Assembly (NCBI GenBank): GCA_903873805.1
Contig: CAIQQB010000078.1
Location: 1-56,844, forward strand
DNA: 56,844 nt
DNA from: an uncultured Opitutia bacterium
GTDB lineage: Bacteria > Verrucomicrobiota > Verrucomicrobiia > Opitutales > Opitutaceae
Direction: 5' to 3'
The position numbers and the translations under genes are program-made. Shown piece after piece: positions 23,926 to 34,605 of the stretch (the stretch's first letter is position 1; the number at the start of each line of letters is the position of its first letter). Below the pieces are notes generated by a model, which did not search any database, was not told the origin of the DNA, and was given only the letters and a program-made list of their open reading frames with translations.

Positions 23926-24501
23926 TCAAAGCAGACCGCAGCGAGTCAAAATATGTTTCACGGTTTCAACCGGGAGACCGACAATATTGGTGAACGACCC
24001 GGTGTACCCCGCCACGATCAGATCGCCGTGTTCCTGGATCGCATAGCCGCCGGCCTTGTCGAGGGTGTCCACCCGCGCGAGGTAGGCTTCGATCCGGGCC
24101 TCGTCGAGCAGATGAAATGTCACCTCGCTGGAGACGCCCTCGTCGATCGCCAGACCCGCCTCCGTCCGCCGCAGCGCCAGGCCGGTGAACACCGTGTGGG
24201 TGCGTCCGCTCAGCCGCCGCAGCATCGCCCGGGCCTCGGTGGCGTCGCGGGGCTTGTTGAGCGCCGTGCCGTCGATGAATACCGTCGTGTCGGCCCCGAG
24301 CACGAGCGCCTCCGGCCGGCGCGCCGCCACCCAGTCGGCTTTCAGGGCCGCATTGTGCGCAACCATCACGCGCGGATCGGTCGCCGGGTGCTCATGCTCC
24401 ACGATCCGCGCCACCACCACCTCAAACTCCACGCCGAGACCGGCCAGCAGTTCGCGGCGGCGGGGCGAGGCGGAGGCAAGGATGAGGGGCGGACGGGCCA
24501 T
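23926..24501 (-). CDS. maf: Maf-family nucleoside triphosphate pyrophosphatase
   Basis: Hydrolyses non-canonical or selected NTPs (dTTP/UTP- or m7GTP-type) to monophosphates in the cytoplasm. At 191 aa it is standard. Motifs: [12 protein letters not shown] at the N-terminus, VLGADTTVF with the catalytic Asp, LNKPRD, and [13 protein letters not shown] followed by [12 protein letters not shown]. It is the first gene of a minus-strand unit (maf, TonB-like, RluA-like). It is divergent from nadE, with a 190-bp gap that must hold both promoters. Confidence 0.93.
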   Translation of the reverse strand: MARPPLILASASPRRRELLAGLGVEFEVVVARIVEHEHPATDPRVMVAHNAALKADWVAARRPEALVLGADTTVFIDGTALNKPRDATEARAMLRRLSGRTHTVFTGLALRRTEAGLAIDEGVSSEVTFHLLDEARIEAYLARVDTLDKAGGYAIQEHGDLIVAGYTGSFTNIVGLPVETVKHILTRCGLL

Positions 24502-24691
24502 GCCACAGGACAGCCGGCGTAGGCGTCTCGCGCAAGCGCCGGTTGCGGGCCGTTCGCCGCCAACTTCCCCAGCTGGCCCGCCGCCTGCTTTCCGCCCCGC
24601 ATGGCGGCCGCCCAACCGCGGCCGCCACCGCGCCGCGTTGCGCATTGTCAGCCGGCCCAAAGCCCTCCACCTTGCCGTCCCAGCTCCCACC

Positions 24692-26398
24692 ATGCGCATC
24701 GGCCTCGCCCAAATCAACACCACCGTCGGCGACCTCGCCGGCAACCGCCGTCTCATCCTCGACGCCTACGCCGCCCTGGTCGCCCAGGGTGCCGAGCTCG
24801 TTGTGTTTCCCGAACTCGCCGTCTGCGGCTATCCGCCGCGGGACCTGCTGTTCAAGCAGCGCTTCGTGCCTGATGTGGAGGAGAGCCTCGCCGCCATCGC
24901 CGCCGCCGTCGGCGAAGTCCCCGCGCTGGTCGGCACCGTCGCCGCCAACCCGACCCCGGACGGCCGCCGGTTTTTCAACGCCGCGGCCCTCTGTCACCGC
25001 GGCGCCGTCACCCACTACGCGCACAAGTGCCTCCTGCCGACCTACGACGTCTTCGACGAGGACCGCTACTTCGAGCCCGCCACCCTTTCCACCGTCCTGG
25101 AACTCGGCGGCCGCAAGGTCGGCGTCACCATCTGCGAGGACGTCTGGACCAACCCCGCGCTGAGCTCGTCCCACCTGCACCATTTTGATCCGGTCGAATG
25201 GCTCTCGCGCCAGGAGGTCGACCTGATGGTCAATCTCTCCGCCAGCCCGTGGCAGCACGGCAAGGGTCACCTGCGCCAGCAGCTGATGACCGACGCCGCC
25301 CGCGTGCTCGGCTGCCCGGTGGTGTATGTCAACGCCATCGGCGGCAACGACGAGCTCGTCTTCGACGGCCGCAGCTTGGTGGTGGATCCCCGCGGCGGCC
25401 TGATCGCCGAGCTCGCGGCCTTCAGCGTGGCGCTCCGGGTTGTGGAGGTCCCGGACAAAGCCCCGCCCCCTCCCGCCGCCGGCGCGGCCCCGGCCAAAGC
25501 CGCCCCCCGGCCGGCCGCCCCGCCGGTCCGGCAGGTCGAAAAGACCGCGGCACCGGCCCCGGAGGCCGAGATTCACGCCGCCCTCGTCCTCGGCCTGCGC
25601 GACTACGCACACAAATCCGGTTTTCAGCAGGCGCTGGTCGCGCTTTCCGGCGGCATCGACTCCGCGGTCGTCGCCGTGATCGCCGCCGAGGCCCTCGGGC
25701 CGGGGAACGTCATTGGCGTCTCCCTGCCCTCGGCGATCTCGTCGTCCCACTCAAAGGACGATGCCCGCGCCCTGGCCCAGAATCTCGGCCTTCGCTTCGA
25801 GACCATGGGCATCGACGAGGTCGTGACGGCGAGTGAGGGGGCGCTCGGTCCCCTCTTCACCACCCGCCCGCGCGATGTCACCGAGGAAAACCTCCAGGCC
25901 CGCGTCCGCGGTGTCCTGATGATGGCGCTCTCAAACAAGTTTGGCGCGCTCCTCCTCACCACGGGCAACAAAAGCGAGGTCGCGGTCGGCTACTGCACGC
26001 TCTACGGCGACATGTGCGGCGGGCTCGCGGTCATCAGCGACGTGTTCAAGACCCAGGTCTACGCCCTCGCCCGCTGGATCAACCGCGACCGCGAGGTCAT
26101 CCCCGCGCGCAGCCTCGCGAAGGCGCCGAGCGCCGAACTGCGGCCCGGTCAGCTCGATCAGGACAGCCTCCCGCCTTACGACGTGCTCGACGCCATCCTG
26201 AAGGGCTACGTTGAGGAGGGCCTCGCGCGCCGCGACCTCGTCGCCCAGGGTTTCGCCGAGGCGGTGGTCAACGACGTGGCGGAGAAGGTCGACCGCAGCG
26301 AATACAAGCGCAAGCAGGCCGCCCCCGGCCTGAAACTCACCCCGCTCGCCTTCGGCGTCGGCCGCCGTATCCCGATTGTGCAAAAATACACCGGGTGA
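24692..26398 (+). CDS. nadE: Glutamine-dependent NAD+ synthetase
   Basis: Makes NAD+ from deamido-NAD+ with ATP and glutamine (EC 6.3.5.1). The 568-aa protein has an N-terminal nitrilase-type glutaminase domain with triad Glu41 (ELAVCGYP), Lys112 (AHKCLLP) and Cys148 (TICEDVW). It also has a C-terminal synthetase domain with the PP-loop SGGIDS at 319-324 and [17 protein letters not shown]. Between the two domains is a Pro/Ala-rich insertion of about 35 residues (residues ~255-290), not typical of the family and probably disordered. ATG 24692 begins the nitrilase fold directly; the open frame extends far upstream over maf but has no domain content. Confidence 0.96.
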   Translation: MRIGLAQINTTVGDLAGNRRLILDAYAALVAQGAELVVFPELAVCGYPPRDLLFKQRFVPDVEESLAAIAAAVGEVPALVGTVAANPTPDGRRFFNAAALCHRGAVTHYAHKCLLPTYDVFDEDRYFEPATLSTVLELGGRKVGVTICEDVWTNPALSSSHLHHFDPVEWLSRQEVDLMVNLSASPWQHGKGHLRQQLMTDAARVLGCPVVYVNAIGGNDELVFDGRSLVVDPRGGLIAELAAFSVALRVVEVPDKAPPPPAAGAAPAKAAPRPAAPPVRQVEKTAAPAPEAEIHAALVLGLRDYAHKSGFQQALVALSGGIDSAVVAVIAAEALGPGNVIGVSLPSAISSSHSKDDARALAQNLGLRFETMGIDEVVTASEGALGPLFTTRPRDVTEENLQARVRGVLMMALSNKFGALLLTTGNKSEVAVGYCTLYGDMCGGLAVISDVFKTQVYALARWINRDREVIPARSLAKAPSAELRPGQLDQDSLPPYDVLDAILKGYVEEGLARRDLVAQGFAEAVVNDVAEKVDRSEYKRKQAAPGLKLTPLAFGVGRRIPIVQKYTG

Positions 26399-26476
26399 CC
26401 ACCTTCCCGGGACGCGGCCCGGAGGGGCGAGATTTTGATGGTGCGCCGGGGCGGGAACCGCCTACGGTTCCGGCCC

Positions 26477-26956
26477 ATGGCTGAACGCAACATTGTCACT
26501 TTTCACTACACGCTCCGCGATCCGGCGGGGACCCTGCTCGACTCCTCGGCGGGCGGGGCGCCCATCGCCTATCTCGAGGGCGCGGGGCAGATCATCGACG
26601 GGCTCGACGAGGCGCTGCGGGGCCTGCCCGGCGGAGCGAAGCGGCGCGTCGAGGTGGCGGCGGCGCGGGCCTATGGGCTGCGCGACGAAAGCCAGGTGCA
26701 GCGCGTTCCGCGGTCGGTGCTGCCGGTCGACGGCGAGTTGACGGTGGGCATGCAGTTTCAGGCGGGGGCGGACCGGCACGCGCCGGTGGTGACCGTCGTG
26801 GCCTTGGAGGGTGAGGCCGTCGTGCTCGACGCCAACCACCCTCTGGCGGGCGTGGACCTGACGTTTGATGTCGAGATCGTCGCCGTGCGGCCCGCGACGC
26901 CGGGGGAGCTGCAGCCCCCGCCCAAGTCGTGCGGCGAAGGCTGCGGCTGCAGTTGA
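26477..26956 (+). CDS. slyD: SlyD-like FKBP peptidyl-prolyl isomerase
   Basis: A 159-aa cytoplasmic FKBP with an inserted-flap chaperone domain, as in SlyD. N-terminal NIVTFHYTLRDPAGTLLDSS and YLEGAGQIIDGLDEAL are the FKBP core; VPRSVLPVDGELTVGMQF starts the IF domain; LTFDVEIVAVRPAT closes the core. The C-terminus CGEGCGCS is a short Cys-rich metal-binding tail; E. coli SlyD has a longer His/Cys tail. It likely has folding and nickel-handling roles. It starts 78 nt after nadE on the same strand. Confidence 0.9.
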   Translation: MAERNIVTFHYTLRDPAGTLLDSSAGGAPIAYLEGAGQIIDGLDEALRGLPGGAKRRVEVAAARAYGLRDESQVQRVPRSVLPVDGELTVGMQFQAGADRHAPVVTVVALEGEAVVLDANHPLAGVDLTFDVEIVAVRPATPGELQPPPKSCGEGCGCS

Positions 26957-26971
26957 GGCAAAAATGATTTT

Positions 26972-27075
26972 GAACCGCGAACGGACGCGAAGAGACGCGA
27001 ATGGACAGACCGGAATGCGGGGCTACTTGAGGTTGAAAATCCGAATTCGCGTTCATTCGCGTTCATTCGCGGTTA
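26972..27075. repeat. Decamer inverted-repeat element
   Basis: The left arm (26972-27007) repeats CGCGAACGGA-type units about every 10 nt. The right arm (27042-27075) carries the inverted units (TTCGCGTTCA, twice, then TTCGCGGTT). The spacer is about 35 nt. The unit matches the arms of the 12030-12284 element. It fills the gap between slyD and ppgK. Confidence 0.75.
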
Positions 27076-27120
27076 AGAATCTGCTTCCGTGGTTCCCGAG
27101 TATTGTGGTTTTCTAGCCCC

Positions 27121-27864
27121 ATGAAAATCCTCGGCATCGACATCGGCGGTTCGGCGATCAAAGGCGCGCCGGTGGACACTACCACCGGCGAGCTCCTCGC
27201 CGAACGGCACCGCATCGAAACGCCCGGGCTCCTCACCCCGGCGCAGATGGCGCGCACAGTGGCGGCGCTGGCGGCCCATTTCGCGTGGAAGGGACCGATC
27301 GGCGTGGGTTTTCCCGGGGTGGTGCGTAAGCACACCCAGGTGCTGGCGGTGGGCAATCTGCACCCGCGTTTCGTCGGCTGCGATGTGGGCCGGTTGTTCC
27401 GGACGGCGACGCGCTGTCCGGTGTGGGTGATCAACGATGCGGACGCCGCCGGGCTGGCCGAGATGCGTTTCGGCGCCGGACGCCGCCGGCGGGACACCGT
27501 GCTGCTGCTGACCTTCGGCACGGGGGTGGGTTCGGCGCTGTTTTACCGTGGCGCGCTCTACCCCAACACCGAGCTCGGGCGGTGGACGTTCAAGGGCAAA
27601 CCCGTCGAGAGATACGTTTCCGCCGCAGTCCGCAAAGCGCAGGGTCTGTCGTGGGCGCAGTGGGGCCGGCGGGTTGACGGCTATCTCGGGGAAGTGGAGA
27701 CTATCCTCTGGCCGGACCTCATCATCATTGGCGGCGGCGTGAGCGCCAAAAGCGCCAAGTTTCTCCCTTTGCTGCACACCCGGGCGAAAGTGGTGCCGGC
27801 GCGGTATCGCAACCGGGCGGGCATCATCGGAGCGGCGCTTCACGCGGCGGAGTGCCGGAAGTGA
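27121..27864 (+). CDS. ppgK: Polyphosphate glucokinase (ROK family)
   Basis: Phosphorylates glucose to glucose 6-phosphate with polyphosphate (and possibly ATP) in the cytoplasm (EC 2.7.1.63). The 247-aa length fits PpgK. Motifs: [15 protein letters not shown] phosphate loop, [11 protein letters not shown] with the catalytic Asp, [13 protein letters not shown], and the PpgK-type segment [15 protein letters not shown] followed by [14 protein letters not shown] and [11 protein letters not shown]. The Cys cluster and extended C-terminus of sugar-specific ROK repressors are absent. Substrate choice between polyP and ATP is family-level inference. Confidence 0.92.
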   Translation: MKILGIDIGGSAIKGAPVDTTTGELLAERHRIETPGLLTPAQMARTVAALAAHFAWKGPIGVGFPGVVRKHTQVLAVGNLHPRFVGCDVGRLFRTATRCPVWVINDADAAGLAEMRFGAGRRRRDTVLLLTFGTGVGSALFYRGALYPNTELGRWTFKGKPVERYVSAAVRKAQGLSWAQWGRRVDGYLGEVETILWPDLIIIGGGVSAKSAKFLPLLHTRAKVVPARYRNRAGIIGAALHAAECRK

Positions 27865-27941
27865 CCGGCCGGGCCTGGCGGCGGCTGCATTTTCCGCGTG
27901 CGTTTGGGCTAACTTCTGTGCCAAACTGCTGATTCCCTGCG

Positions 27942-29315
27942 ATGTCCTCCACCTCCGCTCCCATGCGCGCGACCGCCACTCCCAAATTCCACTGCCGCCG
28001 CACCCCGTCCCTCCGCGTCGCCGGCCGGCTGCTCGCCGGCCTAGCCGCGGTCCTCGCGGGCTGCCACCATGATAAACCGACCGCCGTGACCACGGAGAAA
28101 GCGGTGACCAAGACGATCACCCAGGTCGTCTCGGCCACCGGCAAGATCCAGCCCGAAGTCGAGGTGAAAATCGCCCCCGAAGTCGGCGGCGAAATTGTGG
28201 CGCTGCCTTTCCGCGAAGGCGACAAAGTGAAGAAGGGTGATCTCATCCTCCGCATCATGCCCGATACCTACCAGTTTCAGGTCGAGCAGCAGGCGGCCGG
28301 GCTGGCCTCGGCGCGGGCGTCCCTGCTTGATTGCGAGAGCCGACAATTGAAGGCCGACCAGGACTTCAAGCGCAGCGAAGACCTGTTTGCCCGGAAGCTC
28401 ATTTCCGAGACCGACTACACCGCGGCCAAAGTGGCCGCCGACAGCGCCAAGGCCAACACCGAGAGCGCGAAGGCCAACATCACCCGCGCCGAGGGCTCGC
28501 TCAAGCAGGCCAAGGACGAGCTGGACAAGACCACCGTGGTCGCCCCGATCGACGGCTCGATCAGCGCCCTCGACAACGAGCTGGGCGAGCGGGTGGCCGG
28601 CACCGGCCAGTACGGCGGCGCCGAGGTGATGCGCGTGGCCGACCTCAGCAACATGGAGCTGCGCGTGAACATCAATGAAAACGACATCGTCAACGTGAAG
28701 GTCGGCGACAAGGCGCGGGTCAGCATCGACGCCTTTCCCAAGCGAAAATTCGACGCGGTCGTCAAGGAGATCGCCGCCGCCGCCAAGACCAGCGGGAGCG
28801 GCACCCAGGACGAGGTGACCAATTTTCTCGTCAAGATCCGCATCACCGACAAGGACGCGCCGCTGAAGCCCGGTATGAGCGCCAGCGCAGACGTCGAGAC
28901 CCAGACCGCCGAACATGTCGTGGCCGTGCCGATCCAGTCGGTGACGGTGCGCACTCGCGACGCCGCCAAGACCATTGACGAGGCGAACTCCGACCGGGAA
29001 AAACTGGCCGCCCAGAACAAAGGCGACGGTGCCGCGACGGCCGTCAGCATGCAGCAGCAGAAGGATCAGGAAAAATCCGACCGGGAGGCGTTCCAGCGCG
29101 TGGTGTTTGTCTATCAGGACGGCAAGGTGAAGCAGGTCACGGTCGACACCGGCATCGCCGATGCGACCCACATTGAAATCAAGTCGGGCCTGAAGGCCGG
29201 GGACGAGGTGGTGAGCGGCAGCTTTACCGTCATCACCCGGACCCTGAAGGACGGCATGGCGGTCACCGTCACCCCGCCGGCCGGGCCTCCCGCCGGACCG
29301 GTGGAAAAGAAATAG
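27942..29315 (+). CDS. MacA/HlyD-type periplasmic adaptor (lipoprotein)
   Basis: A 457-aa membrane-fusion protein of a tripartite exporter. The N-terminus has a basic region and a hydrophobic stretch ending in a lipobox (AVLAGC, Cys41), so it is probably lipidated. Then follow the barrel-sandwich half [20 protein letters not shown] with [11 protein letters not shown], a long coiled-coil hairpin (about residues 105-200), the second lipoyl half ([12 protein letters not shown]) and beta-barrel segments to a Pro-rich C-terminus. A charged helical insertion near 350-385 ([13 protein letters not shown]...) is unusual. The ABC ATPase follows 29 nt downstream. ATG 27963 is an alternative start. Confidence 0.92.
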   Translation: MSSTSAPMRATATPKFHCRRTPSLRVAGRLLAGLAAVLAGCHHDKPTAVTTEKAVTKTITQVVSATGKIQPEVEVKIAPEVGGEIVALPFREGDKVKKGDLILRIMPDTYQFQVEQQAAGLASARASLLDCESRQLKADQDFKRSEDLFARKLISETDYTAAKVAADSAKANTESAKANITRAEGSLKQAKDELDKTTVVAPIDGSISALDNELGERVAGTGQYGGAEVMRVADLSNMELRVNINENDIVNVKVGDKARVSIDAFPKRKFDAVVKEIAAAAKTSGSGTQDEVTNFLVKIRITDKDAPLKPGMSASADVETQTAEHVVAVPIQSVTVRTRDAAKTIDEANSDREKLAAQNKGDGAATAVSMQQQKDQEKSDREAFQRVVFVYQDGKVKQVTVDTGIADATHIEIKSGLKAGDEVVSGSFTVITRTLKDGMAVTVTPPAGPPAGPVEKK

Positions 29316-29344
29316 GACGGCGTGCGCCGTCCCCTTCCCCGGCC

Positions 29345-30081
<737 letters not shown>

Positions 30082-30085
<4 letters not shown>

Positions 30086-31506
30086 AACTCCGCCCCCGCC
30101 ATCTGTGGCCCGTCTGCACCGGGCTCGCCGGCCTCGCCCTGGCCGGCTGGGTGGTGCTGGCGCTGGCCCGCGCGGACCCCGACACCACGAACGGGTGCCG
30201 CAACGCCTTCGGGGTCCTGGGGCTGCTGGCCCTGGGGTCGGGCCTGCATACCTACGGCTGGCGGGCGTTTGGCGGCGACCTCCGGGAGTCCGTCTTCATC
30301 GCGGGGGCGCAAATCCGGGCGAACAAGCTGCGCTCGATGCTCACCGCGCTCGGCGTGATCATCGGCATCGTCGCCGTCACGCTCATGGGCACGGCCATCC
30401 TGGGGATCGACGCCGGGGTGGACCGCAGCCTGGCGGGTTTCGGCGACGACGTCCTCTACGTCACCAAATGGCCCTGGCACGATGTGAAGGACTGGTGGAC
30501 CTACCGCAACCGCCGCTCCATCATGATCACTTACGCCCGGCCGATGAACGAGTGGATCGCCGCCCACCCGGAGGGTCCGCTCAAGGTCGCCGTGCCCACG
30601 GCCGACGAGGGCGCCAGCATCGTGCGCGGCGACTTCCGCGTGGACAACATCTACCTGCTGGGCACGTCCGCCGACTACGTGCGCATGGCCCGCTCGGACA
30701 TGAAGGAGGGGCGCTTTTTCAGCGAGCTCGAGGCGCAGTCCGCGCGCAATGTCGTGGTCATCGGCTACGATGTGGCCGACGCCCTCTTTCCCAACGGTTC
30801 GCCGATCGGGGAGACGCTGCGCATCGGCGGGCACAATTTCGAGGTGGTGGGCGTCGCGGCCCGTCAGGGGAGCTTTCTCGGCCTCTTCAGCTGGGATTCG
30901 ATGGCGGTGATGCCGCTGCCCGTGTTCCGCCGCTACTTCATGTGGAACGATGCCGGCGAAATCCGCGTCCAGGTGGATGTGACCCGGATGGACGAAGCGC
31001 GGGAGGAACTCCGCGGGCTCATGCGGCGCGTCCGCCAGCTCGACCCGGCGCAGAAGGATGATTTTGACCTCAACGGGCAGAGCACCATCCGGGAGCAGCT
31101 CGACCCAATCAAGAACGGCATCGCACTGGGCGGGCTGTTCATCACGGGCCTGTCGCTCTTCGTGGGTGCCATCGGGATCATGAACATCACCTATGTGAGC
31201 GTAAAGGAACGCACGCGCGAGATCGGCACCCGGAAGGCGCTCGGGGCGCGGCGGCGGACGATCCTCCTGCAATTCCTGATCGAGGCGGTCTCGATCTGCT
31301 TCATCGGGGGCCTCTGCGGGCTGGTGGTGACCGGTGGGCTGACCTCGGCGGTGGCCCGGGTGGCGCCGGATTTCCCGCTCGTGTTCTCCCCCTTCCTCGT
31401 CCTGGTGGGACTGGGGGTGTCGGTGGCGGTCGGGGTCGCGAGCGGCTTCGCCCCGGCCTGGCAGGCGAGCAAACTGGATCCGGTGGTGGCCCTGCGCTAC
31501 GAATAG
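30082..31506 (+). CDS. MacB-type ABC permease, first copy
   Basis: A 474-aa inner-membrane permease with the MacB/FtsX layout: a membrane helix near residue 90 ([20 protein letters not shown]), a large periplasmic domain, and three C-terminal helices with the typical [20 protein letters not shown] cytoplasmic loop. It has about 75 extra N-terminal residues with two further hydrophobic segments ([15 protein letters not shown] and [11 protein letters not shown]) not found in the second permease. It pairs with the permease at 31939, probably as a heterodimer driven by the ATPase at 29345. Confidence 0.92.
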
Positions 31507-31545
31507 ATTTTTGATTTTGGAATTTTGATTTTGGAATGAAAAGCT
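31507..31545 (+). repeat. Heptamer array, left border of four-helix-bundle unit 1
   Basis: Units ATTTTTG, ATTTTGG, AATTTTG, ATTTTGG begin directly after the permease 1 stop and end 4-5 nt before the four-helix-bundle start. It is the inverted counterpart of the array at 31910-31938. Confidence 0.85.
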
Positions 31546-31549
31546 GGCC

Positions 31550-31942
31550 ATGACTGAAACTGAAATGAAACTGCGGACGAAGAGGTTTGCGCTGCGCGTG
31601 CTCCGCCTCGCGGCGGCGCTGCCGCGAACCATCGAGGCCGATGTGATCAAGCGCCAAGTGGTGCGCTCCGGTACGTCGGTCGCGTCCGCCTACCGGGCGG
31701 CCTGTCGCGCCAAGTCCAAAGCGGATTTCGCCTACAAGCTCAGCGTGGTCGAAGAGGAGTCTGACGAAACTGCGCTCTGGCTGGAGTTGGTGGCGGAGGA
31801 CGCCATGCTACCAATGGACAAAGTCGCGGCTCTGCGCAAAGAGGCAGACGAAATCACCGCGATAATGGTCAGCTCGCAAAAGACCGCCCGGGGCCCGTAT
31901 CGGCCACCCGATCCAAAATCCAAACTCCAAAATCAAAAATGA
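31550..31942 (+). CDS. Four-helix-bundle protein (23S-IVP/S23 type), unit 1
   Basis: A 130-aa four-helix-bundle protein of the group related to 23S rRNA intervening-sequence proteins. Typical segments are KRFALRVLRLAAALPRTIEA, VVRSGTSVASAYRAACRAKS and VVEEESDETALWLELV. The family folds as a pentameric helical barrel and includes the DGR accessory protein Avd; the function of free-standing copies is unknown. Its last ~10 residues (PKSKLQNQK) are read from the right heptamer array. It lies between two permease genes of one operon, and its stop overlaps the permease 2 start (ATGA). The operon spacing suggests insertion of this gene with its flanking arrays. Confidence 0.88.
   Translation: MTETEMKLRTKRFALRVLRLAAALPRTIEADVIKRQVVRSGTSVASAYRAACRAKSKADFAYKLSVVEEESDETALWLELVAEDAMLPMDKVAALRKEADEITAIMVSSQKTARGPYRPPDPKSKLQNQK
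31910..31938 (-). repeat. Heptamer array, right border of four-helix-bundle unit 1
   Basis: Units CCAAAAT, CCAAACT, CCAAAAT, CAAAAAT run to the base before the permease 2 ATG. Reverse-complemented, they match the left array at 31507-31545, so the gene is bracketed by inverted short tandem arrays. Confidence 0.88.
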
Positions 31943-33168
31943 ATCTGCTGGAGACCTGCCGCCTCGCCTTCGCCGCCCTCACCGCCAACAAGCTGCGGTC
32001 CGGGCTGACCATGCTCGGCATCTCCGTCGGGGTCTTCTCCTTCATCGGCGTGATGACCGTGATCAGCGCGCTCCGCCTGCAGATCGAATCCGGCATGAGC
32101 ACGCTCGGGGCGAACACCTTCCAGATCGACAAGTATGGAAGCAACAACTTCTCCAGCGGCGACCGGTCGCGCTTCTACAACCGCCGCGACATTGACCTCT
32201 TCCAGGCTCAGCGCTTCAAGGCGCTGATGGGCCCGGAGGTTCCGGTCTGCCTGCAGATCCAGCGCGGGGGGATCGCCGGGGCCTACCTCGACCGGAAGAC
32301 CAACCCCAACCTCGGCCTGGTCGGCAGCGACGAGAACTATGCCGCCAGCCTCAAGTACGAGATCGCCACGGGCCGCAACCTGGACGCGAGCGACGTGGAG
32401 CAGGGCCGCGCCGTCTGCGTGCTCGGCAACGACGTGGTCGACCAGCTCTTCCCGGGCGAGAGCGCCCTCGGCCACATCGTGCGACTGAACGGGCAGAACT
32501 ACACGGTGGTCGGCACCCTCACGGCGAAGGGCACCGCCTTCGGCCGCAGCCAGGACAACCTGGTGGTCACCCCCATCACGCGCTGGCTGCAGATCTACAG
32601 CCGCGCCTGGCGCTCGATCAAGATCAGCGCGCAGGCGGAAACCGCCGCGACCTTCGCGGCCCGGCAGGACCAGGCCATCGGGAACATGCGGCTGGTACGC
32701 GGCCTGCAGCCCGAGGACCCCAATGACTTCGAGGTGACCTCCAACGACTCGATGATCGAGACGTTCAACAAAATCGCGGCCACCGTGGCCGTCGGCGCCT
32801 TTGTCATCAGCGCCATCGCGCTCGTTGCCTCGGGTATCGGCGTCATGAACATCATGCTGGTGAGCGTGACCGAGCGCACCCGCGAGATCGGCATCCGCAA
32901 GAGCATCGGCGCCCGCCGGCGCAACATCCTGGTGCAGTTCCTGCTCGAAGCCGTGGTGCTCTCGCTCGTGGGCGGCTTGGCCGGCATCGCGGCGGGCGTG
33001 GCGGGCGGCAACCTCGTCGCGCTCATCATGCACGTGGCGCTGATCTTTCCCTGGGGCTGGGCCGCCGCAGGCGTGGGCGTGTGCACCGCCATCGGCATCA
33101 GCTTCGGCCTCTATCCCGCCTGGAAGGCCGCCCGCCTCGACCCGATCGAGGCCCTGCGCTACGAGTGA
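31939..33168 (+). CDS. MacB-type ABC permease, second copy
   Basis: A 409-aa permease: an N-terminal helix (ANKLRSGLTMLGISVGVFSF), a periplasmic domain of ~220 residues, and three C-terminal helices with TERTREIGIRKSIGARRRNI. Both this protein and the first permease end in a similar D-P-[IV]-x-A-L-R-Y-E sequence. Its ATG abuts the heptamer array and overlaps the four-helix-bundle stop. Its own ribosome-binding region has therefore been replaced by repeat sequence, and translation may depend on coupling. Confidence 0.93.
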   Translation: MNLLETCRLAFAALTANKLRSGLTMLGISVGVFSFIGVMTVISALRLQIESGMSTLGANTFQIDKYGSNNFSSGDRSRFYNRRDIDLFQAQRFKALMGPEVPVCLQIQRGGIAGAYLDRKTNPNLGLVGSDENYAASLKYEIATGRNLDASDVEQGRAVCVLGNDVVDQLFPGESALGHIVRLNGQNYTVVGTLTAKGTAFGRSQDNLVVTPITRWLQIYSRAWRSIKISAQAETAATFAARQDQAIGNMRLVRGLQPEDPNDFEVTSNDSMIETFNKIAATVAVGAFVISAIALVASGIGVMNIMLVSVTERTREIGIRKSIGARRRNILVQFLLEAVVLSLVGGLAGIAAGVAGGNLVALIMHVALIFPWGWAAAGVGVCTAIGISFGLYPAWKAARLDPIEALRYE

Positions 33169-33233
33169 GGTCGCGCAAATCCGGCCTCCATCCCGCTGGC
33201 AATTGTCACGGGGGTCCCCAAACTGCCCCGGAC

Positions 33234-34592
33234 ATGGCCGCCTCCGCCTTGCCCGACCACGATCCCTACGCCGCGCTCCGCGTGCCGAACTACCGCGCCT
33301 ACCTGCTCGGCAGCTTCCTCGCCAACCTCGGCCGCCAGGGCGTCACGGTCGCCGCCTCCTGGGAGATCTACCAGTGGACGCACTCGGCCACGGCCCTCGG
33401 GCTGGTCGGGCTGGTCAACGTGATTCCGCTGCTCGCGCTGTCCCTGCCGGCGGGCGCGCTGGCCGACCGCGTGGACCGGCGGCGCATCATCGGCTGGGGC
33501 CAGTGGGCGGTGGCGGGCATCTCCGGCGCCCTCGCGCTGCTGTCGGTCGGCCACGACCGGATCCCGGCGTGGGCGCCGCTACGGGCGGGCAACGCGCTGG
33601 TGGCGTCCATCGCTGGTTTTTTCGAGCGCCATGCCGAGCCCGGTTCGCTGCGGTTCGACGAACCGGCGCTGCCGTTGATGTTCGCGCTGCTGTTCGTCAT
33701 GGCCTGCGTGCGCATTCTTTCCTGGCCGGCGCGGGCCTCGATCATCCCGCGGCTGCTGCCGCGCGCCGCGCTGGGCAACGCCATCACCTGGAATGCGAGC
33801 GCCTTTGAGATCGCGACGGTGGCCGGCCCGGCGCTGGCGGGCTTCCTCGTTGCGGGGCTGGGCTACCGGGCGGTCTATCTGCTCGACGTGGGGCTGGGCG
33901 TGACCTTCTGCCTCCTGCTCCGGCGGGTGGAGTATCTCGACGCCGCCGGGCCGCCGCCCGCCGGGCATGCCGCCGGGCCGCACTGGCTGGAAGGGGTGCG
34001 CTTCATTTGGAGCCGGAAGCTGATCCTCGGCGCGAGCGTGCTGGACCTGTTTGCCACGCTGCTGGGCGGGGCGACCATGCTGCTGCCGGTGTTCGCCGAC
34101 CGGATCCTGCACGTCGGCCCCATCGGCCTGGGCTGGCTGCGGGCGGCGCCCAGCCTCGGGGCCGTGGCGATGGCGCTGGCGCTGGCCCACCGCCAGCCGC
34201 TCGCCACGCCCGGGCGGGCGATGCTGTGGGCGGTGGCGGGCTTCGGCGTGGCGATCATCGGCTTCGGGCTTTCGCAGTGGTACTGGCTGTCCTTTGCCGC
34301 GCTGATCGTGAGCGGCATGTGCGACAACATCAGCGTCGTCGTCCGGTCCTCGCTCGTGCAGTTTCTCACGCCGGACGCGCTGCGCGGGCGGGTAACCGGC
34401 GTGAATCAGATGTTCATCGGCTCTTCGAACGAGGTGGGCGCGCTCCGCGCCGGGCTGATGGGCGCGCTGGTCGGGCCGGTGGCGGCCGTGGTGATCGGCG
34501 GGCTGGGCACGCTGGGCGTCGTCGCGACCGTGGCCTGGGCGGTGCCGCCGCTGCGGCGCGTCCCGGCGCTGCACACGTTGCGCCCGGAGTGA
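33234..34592 (+). CDS. MFS transporter (MFS_3/enterobactin-exporter-like)
   Basis: A 452-aa protein with about 12 membrane helices. The N-terminal RVPNYRAYLLGSFLANLGRQ and the loop LADRVDRRRIIGWGQ between helices 2 and 3 are typical of MFS_3 exporters; the central loop contains HWLEGVRFIWSRKLILGAS. It is probably an exporter of a siderophore or drug-like compound, but the substrate is unknown. It begins 65 nt after the permease operon on the same strand. A REP doublet follows. Confidence 0.85.
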   Translation: MAASALPDHDPYAALRVPNYRAYLLGSFLANLGRQGVTVAASWEIYQWTHSATALGLVGLVNVIPLLALSLPAGALADRVDRRRIIGWGQWAVAGISGALALLSVGHDRIPAWAPLRAGNALVASIAGFFERHAEPGSLRFDEPALPLMFALLFVMACVRILSWPARASIIPRLLPRAALGNAITWNASAFEIATVAGPALAGFLVAGLGYRAVYLLDVGLGVTFCLLLRRVEYLDAAGPPPAGHAAGPHWLEGVRFIWSRKLILGASVLDLFATLLGGATMLLPVFADRILHVGPIGLGWLRAAPSLGAVAMALALAHRQPLATPGRAMLWAVAGFGVAIIGFGLSQWYWLSFAALIVSGMCDNISVVVRSSLVQFLTPDALRGRVTGVNQMFIGSSNEVGALRAGLMGALVGPVAAVVIGGLGTLGVVATVAWAVPPLRRVPALHTLRPE

Positions 34593-34605
34593 ACCGGGGG
34601 GCAAT

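Noticed and set aside
31507-31942. 23S rRNA intervening sequence
   Set aside because: No rRNA sequence flanks the gene; it sits between protein genes.
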